DNA from: Mesaphorura yosii
Lineage: Eukaryota; Arthropoda; Collembola; Poduromorpha; Tullbergiidae
Direction of reading: 5' to 3'
Assembly: GCA_009869945.1 (NCBI GenBank)
Contig: WIXG01000393.1
Location: 1-64,000, forward strand
DNA length: 64,000 bases
This document shows positions 1 to 12,082 of this stretch, in pieces. The position numbers and the translations under genes are program-made. Each line of letters opens with the position of its first letter. Position 1 is the first letter of the stretch. A model generated the notes under the pieces. It saw only the letters and a list, made by a program, of their open reading frames with translations, had not been told where the DNA came from and did no database searches.

Positions 1-45
1 TAGATCGAAAAACGCTCCTCCAAATATCAACCGTTTTTCGATCTA
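1..45. repeat. perfect 14-bp inverted repeat (hairpin)
   Basis: Bases 1-14 and 32-45 are exact reverse complements, separated by a 17-base loop. The arm reads TAGATCGAAAAACG. It sits at the window edge, so a longer element could continue to the left. Confidence 0.8.
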
Positions 46-143
46 GCAAAAAGCTCGGTCGCTTGTTTTTCTCGGGCTTTTTCATCGTTGATTTTCCACG
101 GAGTGGAAAAGTAAAGCTTTGCTATCTAAAAGCGGCGGTGCAG

Positions 144-276
144 TACAGTGAGCTCAAAAAGTCGGGGAACCAGAGTAAATGAATAGAAAGAAATTAGACC
201 GGCACCATAACAATTAGCTTTAATGCTTTCTTTCTTTCACGCTTTTCTGCTTCCCCGACTTTTTGAGCTCACTGTA
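144..276. repeat. perfect 26-bp inverted repeat with 81-base spacer
   Basis: Bases 144-169 and 251-276 are exact reverse complements. The spacer is AT-rich and non-coding. It could be a small fold-back element or a MITE remnant; I could not define a target-site duplication. Confidence 0.8.
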
Positions 277-2168
277 TATAAATATAATAGGTATCTCCAT
301 GCAGAGGAAAGGAAATGGGAATCTTTTAGTTTCTCGGTCATTTGGTATGAATACAAATGAGTGAAATCTCGTGCTGGCGCAAGCTTTGAGTGCAAGTTAA
401 TATTTGTTCACGGAAGCCCAAACCTCGAAAGTCCAACTTCATTCCTCCCACTGCACTCCTTCTGTTTTTGCGTTGTGCTTTTGCTCGGCCATCAGAAAAA
501 TGCTGGTCGTGGTCGTGGTCCTTTCGTACCCATAAATAATCTATGTGGAGAAAGTCTACGTGAAGGCTTCTCAATTTCCGAACCGGAGCTCGAACCCGTG
601 CCATGCTCAAATTTATACTCCTCTCGGTTATGGTTCACGTTTCTAAATCATGCGTTTCATTTCTCCGTCTCAGCACGCTATGGCACGCAGCACGCTCAAT
701 CTAATCGTAATCGTAAAAATCAGTTGGTTTATTACGTGACATGAGTTTCGGGTTTGAGCTCAGCATTTAAAGCCTATGAAGTACAGCACTAAGTTATCTA
801 CAGGTATAAACTACAAATACGAAGCCTAATCATTACAGTGGCAATAATAATTAAGCTCAGACACGGTGGATTATCCGGGCGTAAAATGTCAGGTATATGT
901 CAGCTCGGGATTTAATTTGATGGCCACATCCGAACCGTACGTGCGAAATAAATTAGCAAATGCGGGGTCTTTTTACAAATGTACATCGTCAAAAATTCAG
1001 AAACTAGAAGTTGAAATTGAGTTGAAGGCAGTTGCCCGGAACACGTCCTATGGTCAAAATCAGGTGATCAAAATCCGTCCGCCTCGAACAATTCTGGTCA
1101 AAATTTGCCCATGCTGCCTTCGTTCCACGTGCAAAGCACTTGAGTTATTTCATTACTTCTTTTTCTGATTTTCTTGCTGCGCTCTCTCCAAAACACACTT
1201 ATCGATCTCGCCGCACTTTGCCGTGGGCCGCCGGCAAATGATAATGGGTATCGTTTAAAATAAATCATGTTCATATTGTCCATTAAGTGATTTTATCCGC
1301 TTTCATAATTCCCTACACGATTGGGAGTAAAGACCATGTACCCTTGCCTGGCGATCATGAATCATGTTGATTGTCGAGTGCACTTGCGACGCGTGTCATG
1401 CAATCCGCCATCCGCACGGTTGAACGTCAACAATCAAATTATGGCCGTTTGTACATTGCGCGTGTATCGCAGGTATTGTACCATGATCGTGAACAAATAT
1501 AAACCTGGTTAATGGGAAATGGAATCGAATAATGCTTGTGTTTATAGGAAAACTTTCTTGGCCCACGCTATTATTGCCGTGATCATTATTATTATTACCA
1601 TCACCACTTATTTACTGCCACTCACCCATTAAACATAATGTTAAATGTACCGCTTAAGAAACACATTTTGATTGGAGTCGGGCCAAAGGTGTTTCTCTGC
1701 CAAAAATAACCTACTTACGAGAGACTCTTTCACTCGGTTACGTTACCCAGGAAGAAATGAGAAGAGATCTTGCAAGCTGTGCAATTTATAAAGTGGCTGT
1801 AATGCAAAACGAGTGTAACAAATATTGCTACATTTGCTTGCACAAACAAATGAAATTAATAAGACATGAATGCTCGCTATCTTTTCATACATCGCCTTAT
1901 TAGCAGTACGAGACGTGTGATTAAGAACGTTTTCCCGTGGGACCGCAATACAGATCGGAACGAATGCTGTCAATTTCGCCTTTTTCATTATTATGCGCTT
2001 ATGTCGCGAAGCTAAACTGGATCCTTGAATGACTGTTCTTATCAGCAAGTTTTGCTAGGTGACTAGACACTGGATGTTGCAAGGTAATATGTAAGGTTGA
2101 AGGGCAAACAGAGAACATTGCTGTGCCCAGCAACAAAAACAACAAAACTCGATATCAAAGGAAAAGGC

Positions 2169-2214
2169 GATAAGATAAACTAGAGACAGACGAAATGCTA
2201 TTAGTTGTTATAAA
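2169..2214 (+). promoter_or_regulatory. GATA motifs and TATA box upstream of the defensin-like gene
   Basis: GATAAGATAA (two overlapping GATA sites) lies at 2169-2178 and TATAAA at 2209-2214, about 105 bases before the start codon at 2319. Transcription would begin near 2240. GATA sites near the TATA box are common in insect immune-peptide promoters, which fits the gene downstream. I did not find a clear NF-kB site nearby. Confidence 0.5.
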
Positions 2215-2318
2215 GCTTCGTTCGTTTTTGCTTTATTCTAACATTTCTGAATCAACTTACGATTGTTGACTGTAATTTAATTATACTTCCAAGTTTCTAT
2301 TGTGATAATTACCTTAAA

Positions 2319-2762
2319 ATGTCCCTTCGATTAGCATTGCTAGTAGCGCTTTTGGTCGCTGGTGCATCTGCCCGAAGCAGGCAAGAACCCAATTGGAGAC
2401 GAATCACAGATCTTGACAGCACCAGCAGCAGTGAGGAAAACGGATTTATTGACGGCAAGCCCGGCGACGGTGAATTAAGCAGCACAGCTTATGGAGGAGC
2501 TCAGCTGCGAAAGAACCGGGTCAAGGGTCCACACGATTTGGAAATTTTCTTCCCAAATGTTGCAGGTTCATAACAACTTAAAACTCTTTAACAAAGCGTT
2601 GAAGATTGAAACTTGAACCACCACGCATTTATTTCAGGAAGTTGTGGTGGAATGAGCACACTAACTTGTTCCCACGATTGTGGCGTCCTTGGGTATCCCC
2701 TGTACTGGTGCTACCCGAAAGTGTGCCACTGCCACTTTGGGAATGACAGTGATGACGAATAA
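2319..2762 (+). CDS. secreted CSab (defensin-like) cysteine-rich peptide precursor
   Basis: The gene has two exons: 2319-2565 and 2638-2762, joined across a 72-base GT-AG intron (phase 1), giving about 123 residues. The start is followed at once by a hydrophobic signal peptide (LRLALLVALLVAGASA). An acidic, Ser-rich pro-region follows, then a basic RKNRVK stretch that could be a processing site. The second exon carries six cysteines spaced C-x7-C-x3-C-x9-C-x4-C-x1-C. That matches the cysteine-stabilised alpha-beta fold of arthropod defensins, where C-x3-C anchors the helix and C-x-C the last strand. The tail is acidic (GNDSDDE) and the domain is not strongly cationic, unlike typical antibacterial defensins. 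AATAAA follows at 2848-2853. The fold class rests on spacing alone; an antimicrobial role is inference. Confidence 0.7.
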
Positions 2763-3632
2763 GTCCAGTGTGGTTGTGCTGACTCGATGTTGGACCGAAT
2801 TCGATGTTAACTATTTGATTGTATTAATGCGTACCCGTTTAATTGCGAATAAAATTTGCTAAGGCGCAAGACCCTGATTGGGACCCATGAACTGAGTGAC
2901 TTGCCAGGTCTCGCATTAAGTTGACCTGTCTGGCGTCTGCATGCTAGAATTGCCTAAGTACAAAATTGGCCTTCGATCACGATGATCTATCTGACCGTTC
3001 ATGCATTTCACCTTTGCGAATTTGTTTACCCTTTGACTGCTGTCGCTTGATAAATCTCATTCAAAGTTGTTCATGTTAACTTTTGTCACGGTGCCTGAAG
3101 TCGATACTTGTGGTCATAAGATCTCCACAGGCGCTAATTTGCATTTATACTTGCGAATTTCAGAAACGAAGTTTAGTTAGTGTCTCGTCTTAAGACCTCG
3201 GCCTCGCTCTGTGAGTCCGTATAATTGGCTCTACTTGGCTATTGGTGCCACAATTTTCCTTTATTCATCCTGTGAAGTGGAGCACTCGCCATTCTCTACA
3301 ATTGACGCTCGTTCAAGGACGAGAAGAAAACACTTGTGCAGAATACAAACACTGCTAATTTAATTTAAATTAATTTGTGGTTTAGACATTCTCACTAAAT
3401 ATACATTATGAAATCTTGAAATGCCGTCTTCGATCAGAACACTGGTTTCTTTTTTCTATTACAATCTGTGTTCTTTTATATTCGCAGGTCGACTGATCCA
3501 ATTCAGCAAGAGAATATGAAGCATATCCATACTTTGCTGCTCCCAAGTCCCCGTTCGATTGCCTGTTAATACAGAAGTTAGTGGAGCGCAGAGCAGATTC
3601 TGACCTTTGGTGCCTATTGGATCAAAATCACG
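2763..3632 (+). other. intergenic region and probable 5' UTR of the dpr-like gene
   Basis: No coding exon was found. A good acceptor (pyrimidine-rich stretch ending TTCGCAG at 3481-3487) suggests that a 5' UTR intron of the dpr-like gene ends here. The in-frame stop at 3579 shows that the gene's methionine at 3633 is the first possible one in that exon. Confidence 0.4.
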
Positions 3633-6600
3633 ATGAATGCAGTGGCGTACGACCTTCGAAGGAGACCGATTGAAGGCCCCGCAGTTGGCTGGCTACATTT
3701 TCTAGTCATCTCCAGTTTGATTGGGAGTTGGAGTCCAGGTAAGTACCGACGTCCATTGGTAGCACAAGAATGTTGAAGGACAAGAGCACGCTTATTAGTC
3801 ACGAAATTAGCCATCAAATGTTTTTAACTTTGACAACTGAGCGTGAAAACTGACGAGGGCGCGACTTTGTGATTGCGACCAAGCTCAACTGGCTGGCGGA
3901 GAATTTCAGCTTTTACGTGTAAATAAATTGAGTGAAAAGCAACGCACGAAACTCTACCTTTATCTTTACAATTATCTCTATTAAAGTGCACTTCCATTTC
4001 AATTTTCATCTCGTGCTTGTACACGTAACTTGCTCACGTTCAAATCGCCTTCTGAATTTTAACCTCGGGTAAATGTTTTCAGCAAGTCAAGATGCGTGGC
4101 AGTCTGTAATGCGAAACACGGTACACATACGGTGCAAACTTCGTATGTCGAGTTAGAGTCCAAGGTTATAATTAAAGCCAACACATTGAATGGCAATTCA
4201 TCAAGTATCTTTGCTTTTCTAATCATGTACCCGGCCGGCTAGGACTTATTTTACGTGTAGTGCGGCTTTGGTGCTGGCGACAGGCGGTGATTGATCATGC
4301 TGTTATCCAAACATGTACGGTAGACTTTCTTTCGGAGGAAGTAGTTCAGTGCCAGAAAAAACGAAAGTTCACGTGCCAAGCCGATTGCCCAATGCTGAGA
4401 GTTCGAATAATTTCTGCAAAATGCGCAATGAAGTGACTATTGAGTCCAGCGCAGGATGGGATTTGAATTTCGTTAGCTGGTTTTGTGGAGTTTATGCCCC
4501 AAATTTGTAAATTCATAGACGTTTTGGTGAGAAGAGATACCCTCGACTCTTGTATGAGCCGTGCCAATACTATCGAAAAACTTGGTGAAAGTTCGACATC
4601 CACCAAAATGCAAACTTTAGCATTATCTAGATTAAAAATTGAAGAGCTCGCTCTCACTTTGGAGAGTAGATAAACAAACTGGGGTGCTGGAAGCTTGAGT
4701 GAGTTCCAATGAATCTGCCACTCAATGTATCCCTGAAGGTCAATGTTTGACATATATTTCTAGCTAGTACTCTTCAGTGTTCTGTTCAGCTGGCGATTTA
4801 CTACTTCAACAGAAATAAATTCATACGCCTTTGCCATTACGCCAAGAATGGAGCCATACAAATCATTGTCATTCAAGTGTAAGAGAATCTAGGAGCCAAG
4901 AAGATTTCGTAGTCAATTTGTCTTCTATCTTCTTGCGAGCTTGAATGCTCCGAACGGGCATAGATAATGATCGGGAACCATGATAAAGTTTCCAAAATAT
5001 GAAATTGCAGAACAGCAATAAATTCTTATATATCAGATATTAAGTCATTCAGTGTCGCAGTCGCAACTGCACGAGGCATTACGCATGAATCAGGCTACCG
5101 TGGCCACGCTTAAACACAAGGCGATGTCAAATGAGGGATGTCTCAATAGATAAGGAGCCGTGCTCGTTGCTTTTTGAGCCATAAATCGAAAATTTAGAAT
5201 ACGAAGTATGCAAAATGGAACCATTCTGATGCTGTGCTGCCACACGCAGCGCAATGCGACATTTCGAAGGATTTATTTCGTGTAATTTAATTCAGCCTAC
5301 AATAGGCGATTTCCACAGCCGTAAGCATAAATGAGCAATGTCCTAGTTCATGCCGTGCTGGCAAATGCAAAAGCACTTTGAAATTTAATTCCCCTCTCTC
5401 TCCAGTTTCCAGTTACTGATTAAAGTGAAAACAGTTTTCATGGAGTACTACTGGGCTAATGGGTGCATGAAGGCAGCGGTGAGCGTCAAAGTGAATTCGA
5501 AATGAGGGACAAAGTCTCGTTGAAAAATGCGTGAATGTTAGTTGTTGATACTTTTTCTAAATTCGGGCGACCGATGAGTCGAGCGCATGAAGGACAATTT
5601 CGAACTTGTGCAAAAATGTATATTTAAATCAAAGAGAATTCAGTTTCGAAGGTGCGAAGATTTCGGATCAACTTCGAAACTGAATTCTCTTTGATTTAAA
5701 TATTCTACGATTTTGCTTACGCTGAACACAAATTTGCCAATCTACGAACCTTGCGACCTGACCTGATTCCCAAGTAAACAAATACGTAGGTGGAGGTCTG
5801 ACCGAGCATCTTCATCATTTTAAATTAAAACTTCAGAGTTGTCAATTTCTAGGACACATCATAATAAGCAACACGAGGTAATAGCAACGGCAAAGGTCGC
5901 GATAATGGAAAAAGTTTCACTTGTAAGTTTTCTAATCTAAAACTTAATCAAATTTAACACACCCACTTCAGCATCACGGCGTCAATAGTTTATGCTTAGG
6001 CAATACAATAGATTTCTCCGTAAGCTCAAATAACTCCACAGATCTGGACATAGGATGAACGAATTCAGGCAGGTGGTGGTAACGCAGGAACCGTTAAAGT
6101 TTCTGAATTAATTGCGAGGTTTAATAAAATAATTCAGACATCAATAATTGAGTTTTCTGTAACTAGAAAGTTTGGCGCAGCGAGCATGTTTCATATTGTA
6201 CTCATTTTCAAGGTTTGAGCCATTGTTTTAAAACTTCGTTCGAATCAGGATAACTTACAAAGTCAAGGTCAACTTTTGACTCAAATTCATTACTCCCTGT
6301 TTCACAAAAAAATTATATCTATTCCATTTTGATTTAGATGATACTACCAGGAAGTTGGAGATTCACTAACTGCTTTGGCATGGCCGCTTGCACCCGCATA
6401 AAAATGAATTTTTGAAGTGTGCATGAAGACTTTGACTAATGACTGATGCTTTTCGCGATAAGGTAATAGATGTGGGGAAGTAATTGGCGTATGCCGCTTT
6501 TACCTCGTGCGTGTGTGTACACGCAAGGTGTGTTGTGCGCGGACTTGGTGTATCATTTCAAGCACCATCCGTTTTCGTGGCACTTGGATTTAATGAATGT

Positions 6601-9600
6601 CATAAGTCTCAAGACTTAATCCTTCACGCATAATCCAAGCGTTATCCGCAACGGGCAAAAATATCGAAGAAAAAGTCGATTTCTTGTTCGAAATTCGCAG
6701 TAAAATTCATTAGCTGATGATAACACCACGCCACTTGCAAGACTTCTTTCTATAATAGACTGCTTACTTTAACCACTAGTCCGTTACCAGCATTGTCATT
6801 TTGTTGTCAAAACTCTGTTCCTACTTGGATAAATCAATGAGATGAAGACGTGAAGCCTTTCTTCCTAATTACAACACATTTAATGACCTGGACTAAATAC
6901 ATCCGCCTTTCCTCGAAAGCGTAGCCTTTCTTTATCATCTTTATGACAAGTCTGACGACATAATCTTATTAATGACAGCATGAACAGGTTTTTTCACACA
7001 ACTTTTTACGGAACGTGTTTTCGCCGTAATAAGGACATTTTTCTTGTTTCATGCGTTTAGTCGAGAACTGTGGGTATCAAAGTGCAGAATCATATTTGGA
7101 AAGAAGACATTTCTATTATTAGCACGAAGTTCTTTCGACTCTTGCTCCTCTCGTTTTGCTCACACATGCGTCACGCGCAGCGAAGTTCATATCTCCTTGC
7201 GATAAGCCGAATCTCTCTTTTCGCCGGGCGTAGAAAAAAGTTACGAACGCGTGCTGCTTAACTTCTTGAGCTGAAGTTAGAAATGAAGCAATTAGAATTC
7301 TTTTCATGGACAATTCCAGCAAAGTTTATGGTCGGGGTTAACTAATACTCAGGATATGTACAAAGTTGCCTATTTTATAGGGCCCTCCACGAAGAAGATT
7401 CGTGCATGGAAATCTCGTACAGAATTTGAGTCGAGCCAATTCTTGAGCCGTACTGTTGGAGTCTCATTTCTGCAAGTAATAAAAGATTGGAGATAAAGCA
7501 GGCTCATGAAGACGGAAAAGAGCAGATTTCTGAGACACTGTAATGGAAATGGACGGATAGGATTCGGAAAAATAGAAACCAAATCCACGATGCAATCTTC
7601 TTGGCTTAGTGACTTGGCAAGCATGGCGGCAAGGGAAAGAATGTCGGTCGGTCGGCTGCGAGTACGGCTTTTTGAGCTCATGTTACGACATCATGGCCTG
7701 AAATCTAATCTTTTGACATGCCATGACCATGACTCCATGACTTTTCTGTGCATATCTTTGCATTAGCCTGTGATCTTTTGAAACTTCATCTTCTGCGGCA
7801 AGACAAAAATATAAACATGAGCTTGTTTGATCTGTCGCAGATTTCTCTTGGGAAGAATTCATTTCGTCTGTCAACTTACTTCTCTGGGGTGCTTCTTGCC
7901 CCTTGCACTGTAATTATTTACATGAACAAAAAATTACTGTTGTTCTATTGTTTGAATTCTATAAATAGTTCACTTAATTACTACAGAATCCGATTCAGTT
8001 GTGGAGCATGGCTCAATGTTGGTGATTACTGAGAAATCCTGCGAAAACATGCAATGAGACAAGAGACAATCAACTCACTGAAAGAAATGAATTCCTAGAA
8101 TACTGTCCCACGTGCTATTTATAGATTTCCTATGAATATGCTCACCTTATTCGTAGTGTGCTTGTCTTGGTGTAGCATGCCATTTCTGCACGGGTCGTTA
8201 CGTTTCTGACATGCGTGTCATTTCGCATTGGCACTTGAACCCTTTGACAAAAGTTCGGAGTCCAAGTCCAGATTTGTTGATAAAAACGGCCGGTGATAAA
8301 TAAGTTACCAATCCCAGGACTTTGTGTCTTAAGTTTTGTTATTATTTTAATGAGTAAAGTTAGCAAGTAACCAGAAATTAATGACGCTGCCTCTCGAACG
8401 CTTATACGTCTTAGCATTAGGTTGATATTTCATTTAGAGGTCGATTCCGGGAATGCCTGAAAGTTATTTATTGTGAAAAGTTTGCGAATCTTGATTAATT
8501 ACTCCCATCAAACTGTAAATGCACGTGCTACAATTAGAATGGAATTAAATCAGATTATTACGTCAAAGTCGACTGGAGGCTGAGAAAGGGTGAAACGTCG
8601 AGTTGTTCGCTCGCACTCGCATATCGCACGTCTGGATCTTGGCAAAGTTCAAAGCACATACCTCTTTAGTCCCATTCTCAAATTCTGTTTAGACTTGAAA
8701 ACTTACACATTCTATTATTAAGATTGAAAGGGAATTTACAAGGCACTTGTGTGGAATGATGCATTTGGTGACTGATTCTTGGAGAAAGCCTAAAATTGCG
8801 CTCACTTCCTGTCAGAAGTTGGTTGGCTTGTTTAAAAAATCGGTGGTTATTTTTCACGGTATTTGAGTGCGCTCATTCATAAAAAGTCTTCCAGCCAGTC
8901 TTTGTGCTTGATTGGTTAACTGAGTCGGTCTGTGTACGATATGCCGTATTGTGCATTTAATAAGCACAACTTCGGTTTAGAAATGTGTTGCCTAATGTGC
9001 ATTTAAGCGCGCGTTCTTTACTATTAATAGCAACTGCAATTTGCGCCTTATTGGAGATTGAAGTGCTTCAGCCATTTTGCGTCCTCCGGGCATTTGTCTC
9101 AAGTGTCCTGCCCTGCTTGAGACGAGGTCGCCTTATTATTCGTTTGAATTAAAAAATCCAAGTCAGCGTTTCAGTTTGCAGCCGTGCTCTTAAAATGCGA
9201 AGGCGGCGGTCAATTGACTGGAATTATTTCAATAAACCCGATCAGTCTCGATTCACTCGATTGTGATTTGGTTATTTCAAATTTCTGTGCAGATTCTGTC
9301 CACGCCAACGATGTTACTGTTGGTTCTGATGTGACCAACCATTTTAATGGTCTACTCTACAACTCGGATCACGAACACAGTGAAGCGACAACAAGCGCTC
9401 CTGGCTCAGAGTTCAGTCAACTGCAATCGGGACCATTCACTCCGGAGTTTCCTGGTGATCCATTTTTTGACGCTTCAGTTCCTCGAAATATTACGGCGTT
9501 AGTTGGTAAAACAGCGTACCTGGGCTGTCGAGTCAGAAACTTGGGAAATCGGACGGTATGCGCTCGGTGCGCGATCCTGCGATGTACTTAACCTGTCATT

Positions 9601-12082
9601 TACCACGTGTTGTATCTGCTTTTAGGTTTCTTGGATTCGCCACCGAGACATTCATATTTTAACAGTAGCAACGTACACGTACACGAGTGATCAGAGGTTT
9701 CAGGCCATCCATCAACGCTCGAATAATGATGAATGGACGCTGCAAATTAAATACACGCAAAAGCGGGACGCAGGAATTTACGAGTAAGAATTATAGAAGT
9801 ATCTATCACAAAATCTTGCCTGAAGGATGCACAATAATCATAATGATATTCTTTCAGGTGTCAAATAAGTGCGCAGCCTCATCGAAGTTTCTACCTAAAC
9901 TTGAATGTCGTTGGTAAGTTGGTTGGTTGGGCACATTTAATTCAGTATTTACATTCGCGTCATGCGTTGCCTTTAAAATGCTGCACCCGCGAATTAAAAT
10001 CATCAAGGCATGGAAGCAAAGTGACTGCGTGCCTTGTCATTATTGCTACTGCTCCATCGCTTAAATGAAAGCTTGTCCTACTTAAGAGCTCATTCCGAAA
10101 GACTAAGAATAGAAATAAACTCACATCGAAATAAATTCCCGAGTCGCGGGGCATGAATTAAATTAATTCTATTTGGAAATTTGCATGAGAAAGGGAAATG
10201 GGGAAAAGTGGCTTTTACTGACTCGTACTCCATTCTCCTTGCACACATGCAAGCGTAATTCAAATTATATTTTTGGCAAAATGCGAGACTGAATTTGCAT
10301 TAATAATTCTGGTTTCGTACTTCGTATTGCCAACCGCAACCATTGTTCTCTTCCAATTCTCGTTTTCTGGGCTGAAACTTGCAACTGTTGGAACTTGGAA
10401 GTCTTGTTCACTTTTGACTTCAGGGTTTTTGAGCGTCGGAGGTCGCAACCGATTTCAGCTCTTCAACGGTACGCTTGAAATACCTGCCTTCCTTGCCCTT
10501 CTTCCTAATCCTGCAGAGATTAATTTGGTATCATGAACTTCGAGTTGCCTTGCCTGTAAGGATTTTTCGTCCCAGTGGATTCGGTTAAAATGTGCATCGA
10601 AGCGTTCATTCATACACCACGGGAAATGTCACGGAATACAATAAATTGTGCTCTGAATACGTAACGACTCGACTAACGAATACCGTAAACTACGATTTAC
10701 TAGCCCATGGTCAAAATAGAAGCCCATGAGCATCGTGAACAAAGTGGACGTAAAAAAGTAATACGTGAGTGAGGAAGTGAAGGTGCAAGCCATAGATGAA
10801 TTCCCTTATTTGAATCATACACAATGAGTTAATAAGTGGCTCTAATAAATTTGACAAATTATGGAACAAACGACTAATAGGAGACGTGCGTATTCGTCCA
10901 AATTCAAGCTAAAGTCTCCCGCGACTGAGGCTCCCATCAACTGGATCTTCCCGTGCCTGCGCTTCCCAGTTGTCAATAGAGTAAACCGTCGTCAATATAC
11001 ATGGACGTAGGCACTGCAGGTTCACTAACGGGTTCATGTCTTAATTTTAGACCCGATGCAGGGAAGGGGTCTAAACTGTTAACACTATATTTACACTTTA
11101 AATAAAGTGATAAAGCGTAGTCATCTAGTCACAGGGAGACTGAATCACCAGGAGACCCGGTAGAAGGGAGACTGAGTCGCCGAAGAGTGAGTGAGTGAGC
11201 GTTTGAAACAATAAAAGCCCGTGGGCCTATATTATGGCCTGAGCGTACCAAAATTTCGGGTTCGAAACAATACAAGCGTAGGGCGTATAAATCGTAGTTT
11301 ACGGTAAATTGTACTTACGAAGGTCACCTCAGGCAAATGCGGCATGCAAGAATGGACCGATTTAGAAGACATTCATTCATTGGGTGGAATTAACGCAACT
11401 TTCCATGCTTCTTGCGGTTTAAATTAGTCGCCTTGTTACTGAGCCGTCGTTTCCTTTAGTGCCCACAGCCTCCATTCTTGGTGGACCCGATCTTCATGTT
11501 GATAAAGGCAGCATGATCAACCTGACGTGCATCATCAAATTCAGTCCCGAGCCACCGTCCTACATATTTTGGTACCACTATGACGATGTAAGAACTTGCA
11601 ATTATACTGCCAGTAAACGATCAATTCCATTGAATTCAATGCTATCCAACTTGTTTTTCCAGGCAATCAACTACAACTCGGAACGCGGTGGTGTGAGTGT
11701 GATAACTGAAAAGGGTGAAACAACAACTTCGTACCTTCTGATCCAAGACGCGCGAGTGACAGATTCTGGGAAATACTCCTGCAGCCCGTCAAATGCAGAT
11801 GTTGCAAGCGTCCGGGTCCACGTTCTGAATGGTAACTAATCGAACCAGTTGCGTCCATTTCGAGTTCTCATTCTGAAATATTTTTCTGCAGGTGAGAAGC
11901 CAGCCGCAATGCAAACGGGTTCCGCGTCCCGAATTCTGAACCAACAACTTTTAGTAATTTCAATGTTATCCAGCATCTTTTCATCGTTTTACTTTGCGTC
12001 ATCGGATTGGACAATCTTGAGAGGCATTGAGAAATATTTCTTCTGTACTAGTCAAATGAGTCACAATAACTTAAGTCCATAA
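3633..12082 (+). CDS. dpr-like: Dpr-family two-immunoglobulin-domain cell-surface protein
   Basis: Seven coding exons join in frame: 3633-3738, 9293-9555, 9626-9783, 9858-9913, 11460-11587, 11663-11831 and 11892-12082, about 356 residues. All junctions are GT-AG. Exon 1 encodes a signal peptide (WLHFLVISSLIGSW). Ig domain 1 has C114, the VSWIRHRDIHILTV strand (W126) and DAGIYEC (C177), which are hallmarks of Drosophila Dpr proteins. Ig domain 2 has C218, W232 and C277, with the Dpr-like NYNSERGGVSV and TTTSYLLIQ segments. The protein ends with a hydrophobic stretch (LLVISMLSSIFSSFYFA), which suggests a membrane or GPI-type anchor, followed by a hydrophilic tail. Dpr proteins bind DIP partners on neurons and guide synaptic matching. 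Intron 1 is 5.5 kb and intron 4 holds a MITE-like element. Which Dpr paralogue this is cannot be told. Confidence 0.92.
3739..9292 (+). other. 5.5-kb first coding intron of the dpr-like gene
   Basis: Apart from a perfect 32-bp hairpin at 5620-5703, I see nothing definable. Open frames on either strand (for example near 4346-4753 and 7370-7681) lack recognisable domains or splice structure. Confidence 0.6.
5620..5703. repeat. perfect 32-bp hairpin with 20-base loop
   Basis: Bases 5620-5651 and 5672-5703 are exact reverse complements with no mismatch or bulge. The arm begins ATATTTAAATC and ends TTTCGAAG. It lies inside intron 1 of the dpr-like gene. A stem this perfect is longer than most miRNA stems; a siRNA-type hairpin, a small fold-back element or an assembly fold-back are alternatives. 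Confidence 0.85.
10681..11306. mobile_element. MITE-like element with TA-flanked terminal inverted repeats
   Basis: The ends are perfect 19-bp inverted repeats: TACCGTAAACTACGATTTA at 10681-10699 and its reverse complement at 11288-11306. The outer TA on each side can be read as a TA target-site duplication, as in Tc1/mariner-type insertions, leaving 17-bp terminal repeats. Imperfect similarity continues inward (AGCCC on the left, GGGCGTA on the right). The interior has no transposase frame, but it holds a partly repeated GGGAGACTGA(A/G)TC(A/G)CC motif near 11140-11190. It lies in intron 4 of the dpr-like gene. The superfamily is inferred only from the TA ends. Confidence 0.65.

Larger units (their letters stand above)
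1..2318. other. non-coding stretch left of the defensin-like gene
   Basis: I see no convincing gene here. Open frames are short, overlap on both strands and lack protein-like composition or paired splice signals. The stretch holds two perfect inverted repeats (listed separately) and, at its right end, a promoter-like TATA plus GATA cluster for the gene starting at 2319. Confidence 0.6.

Noticed and set aside
4346-4753. 135-codon minus-strand open frame in the dpr intron
   Set aside because: It has no recognisable domain, overlaps plus-strand frames of similar quality, and lacks a promoter or splice context.
11255-11275. tRNA-derived SINE B-box-like GGGTTCGAA within the MITE
   Set aside because: There is no A box at the right distance and no poly-A end; the terminal inverted repeats explain the element better.
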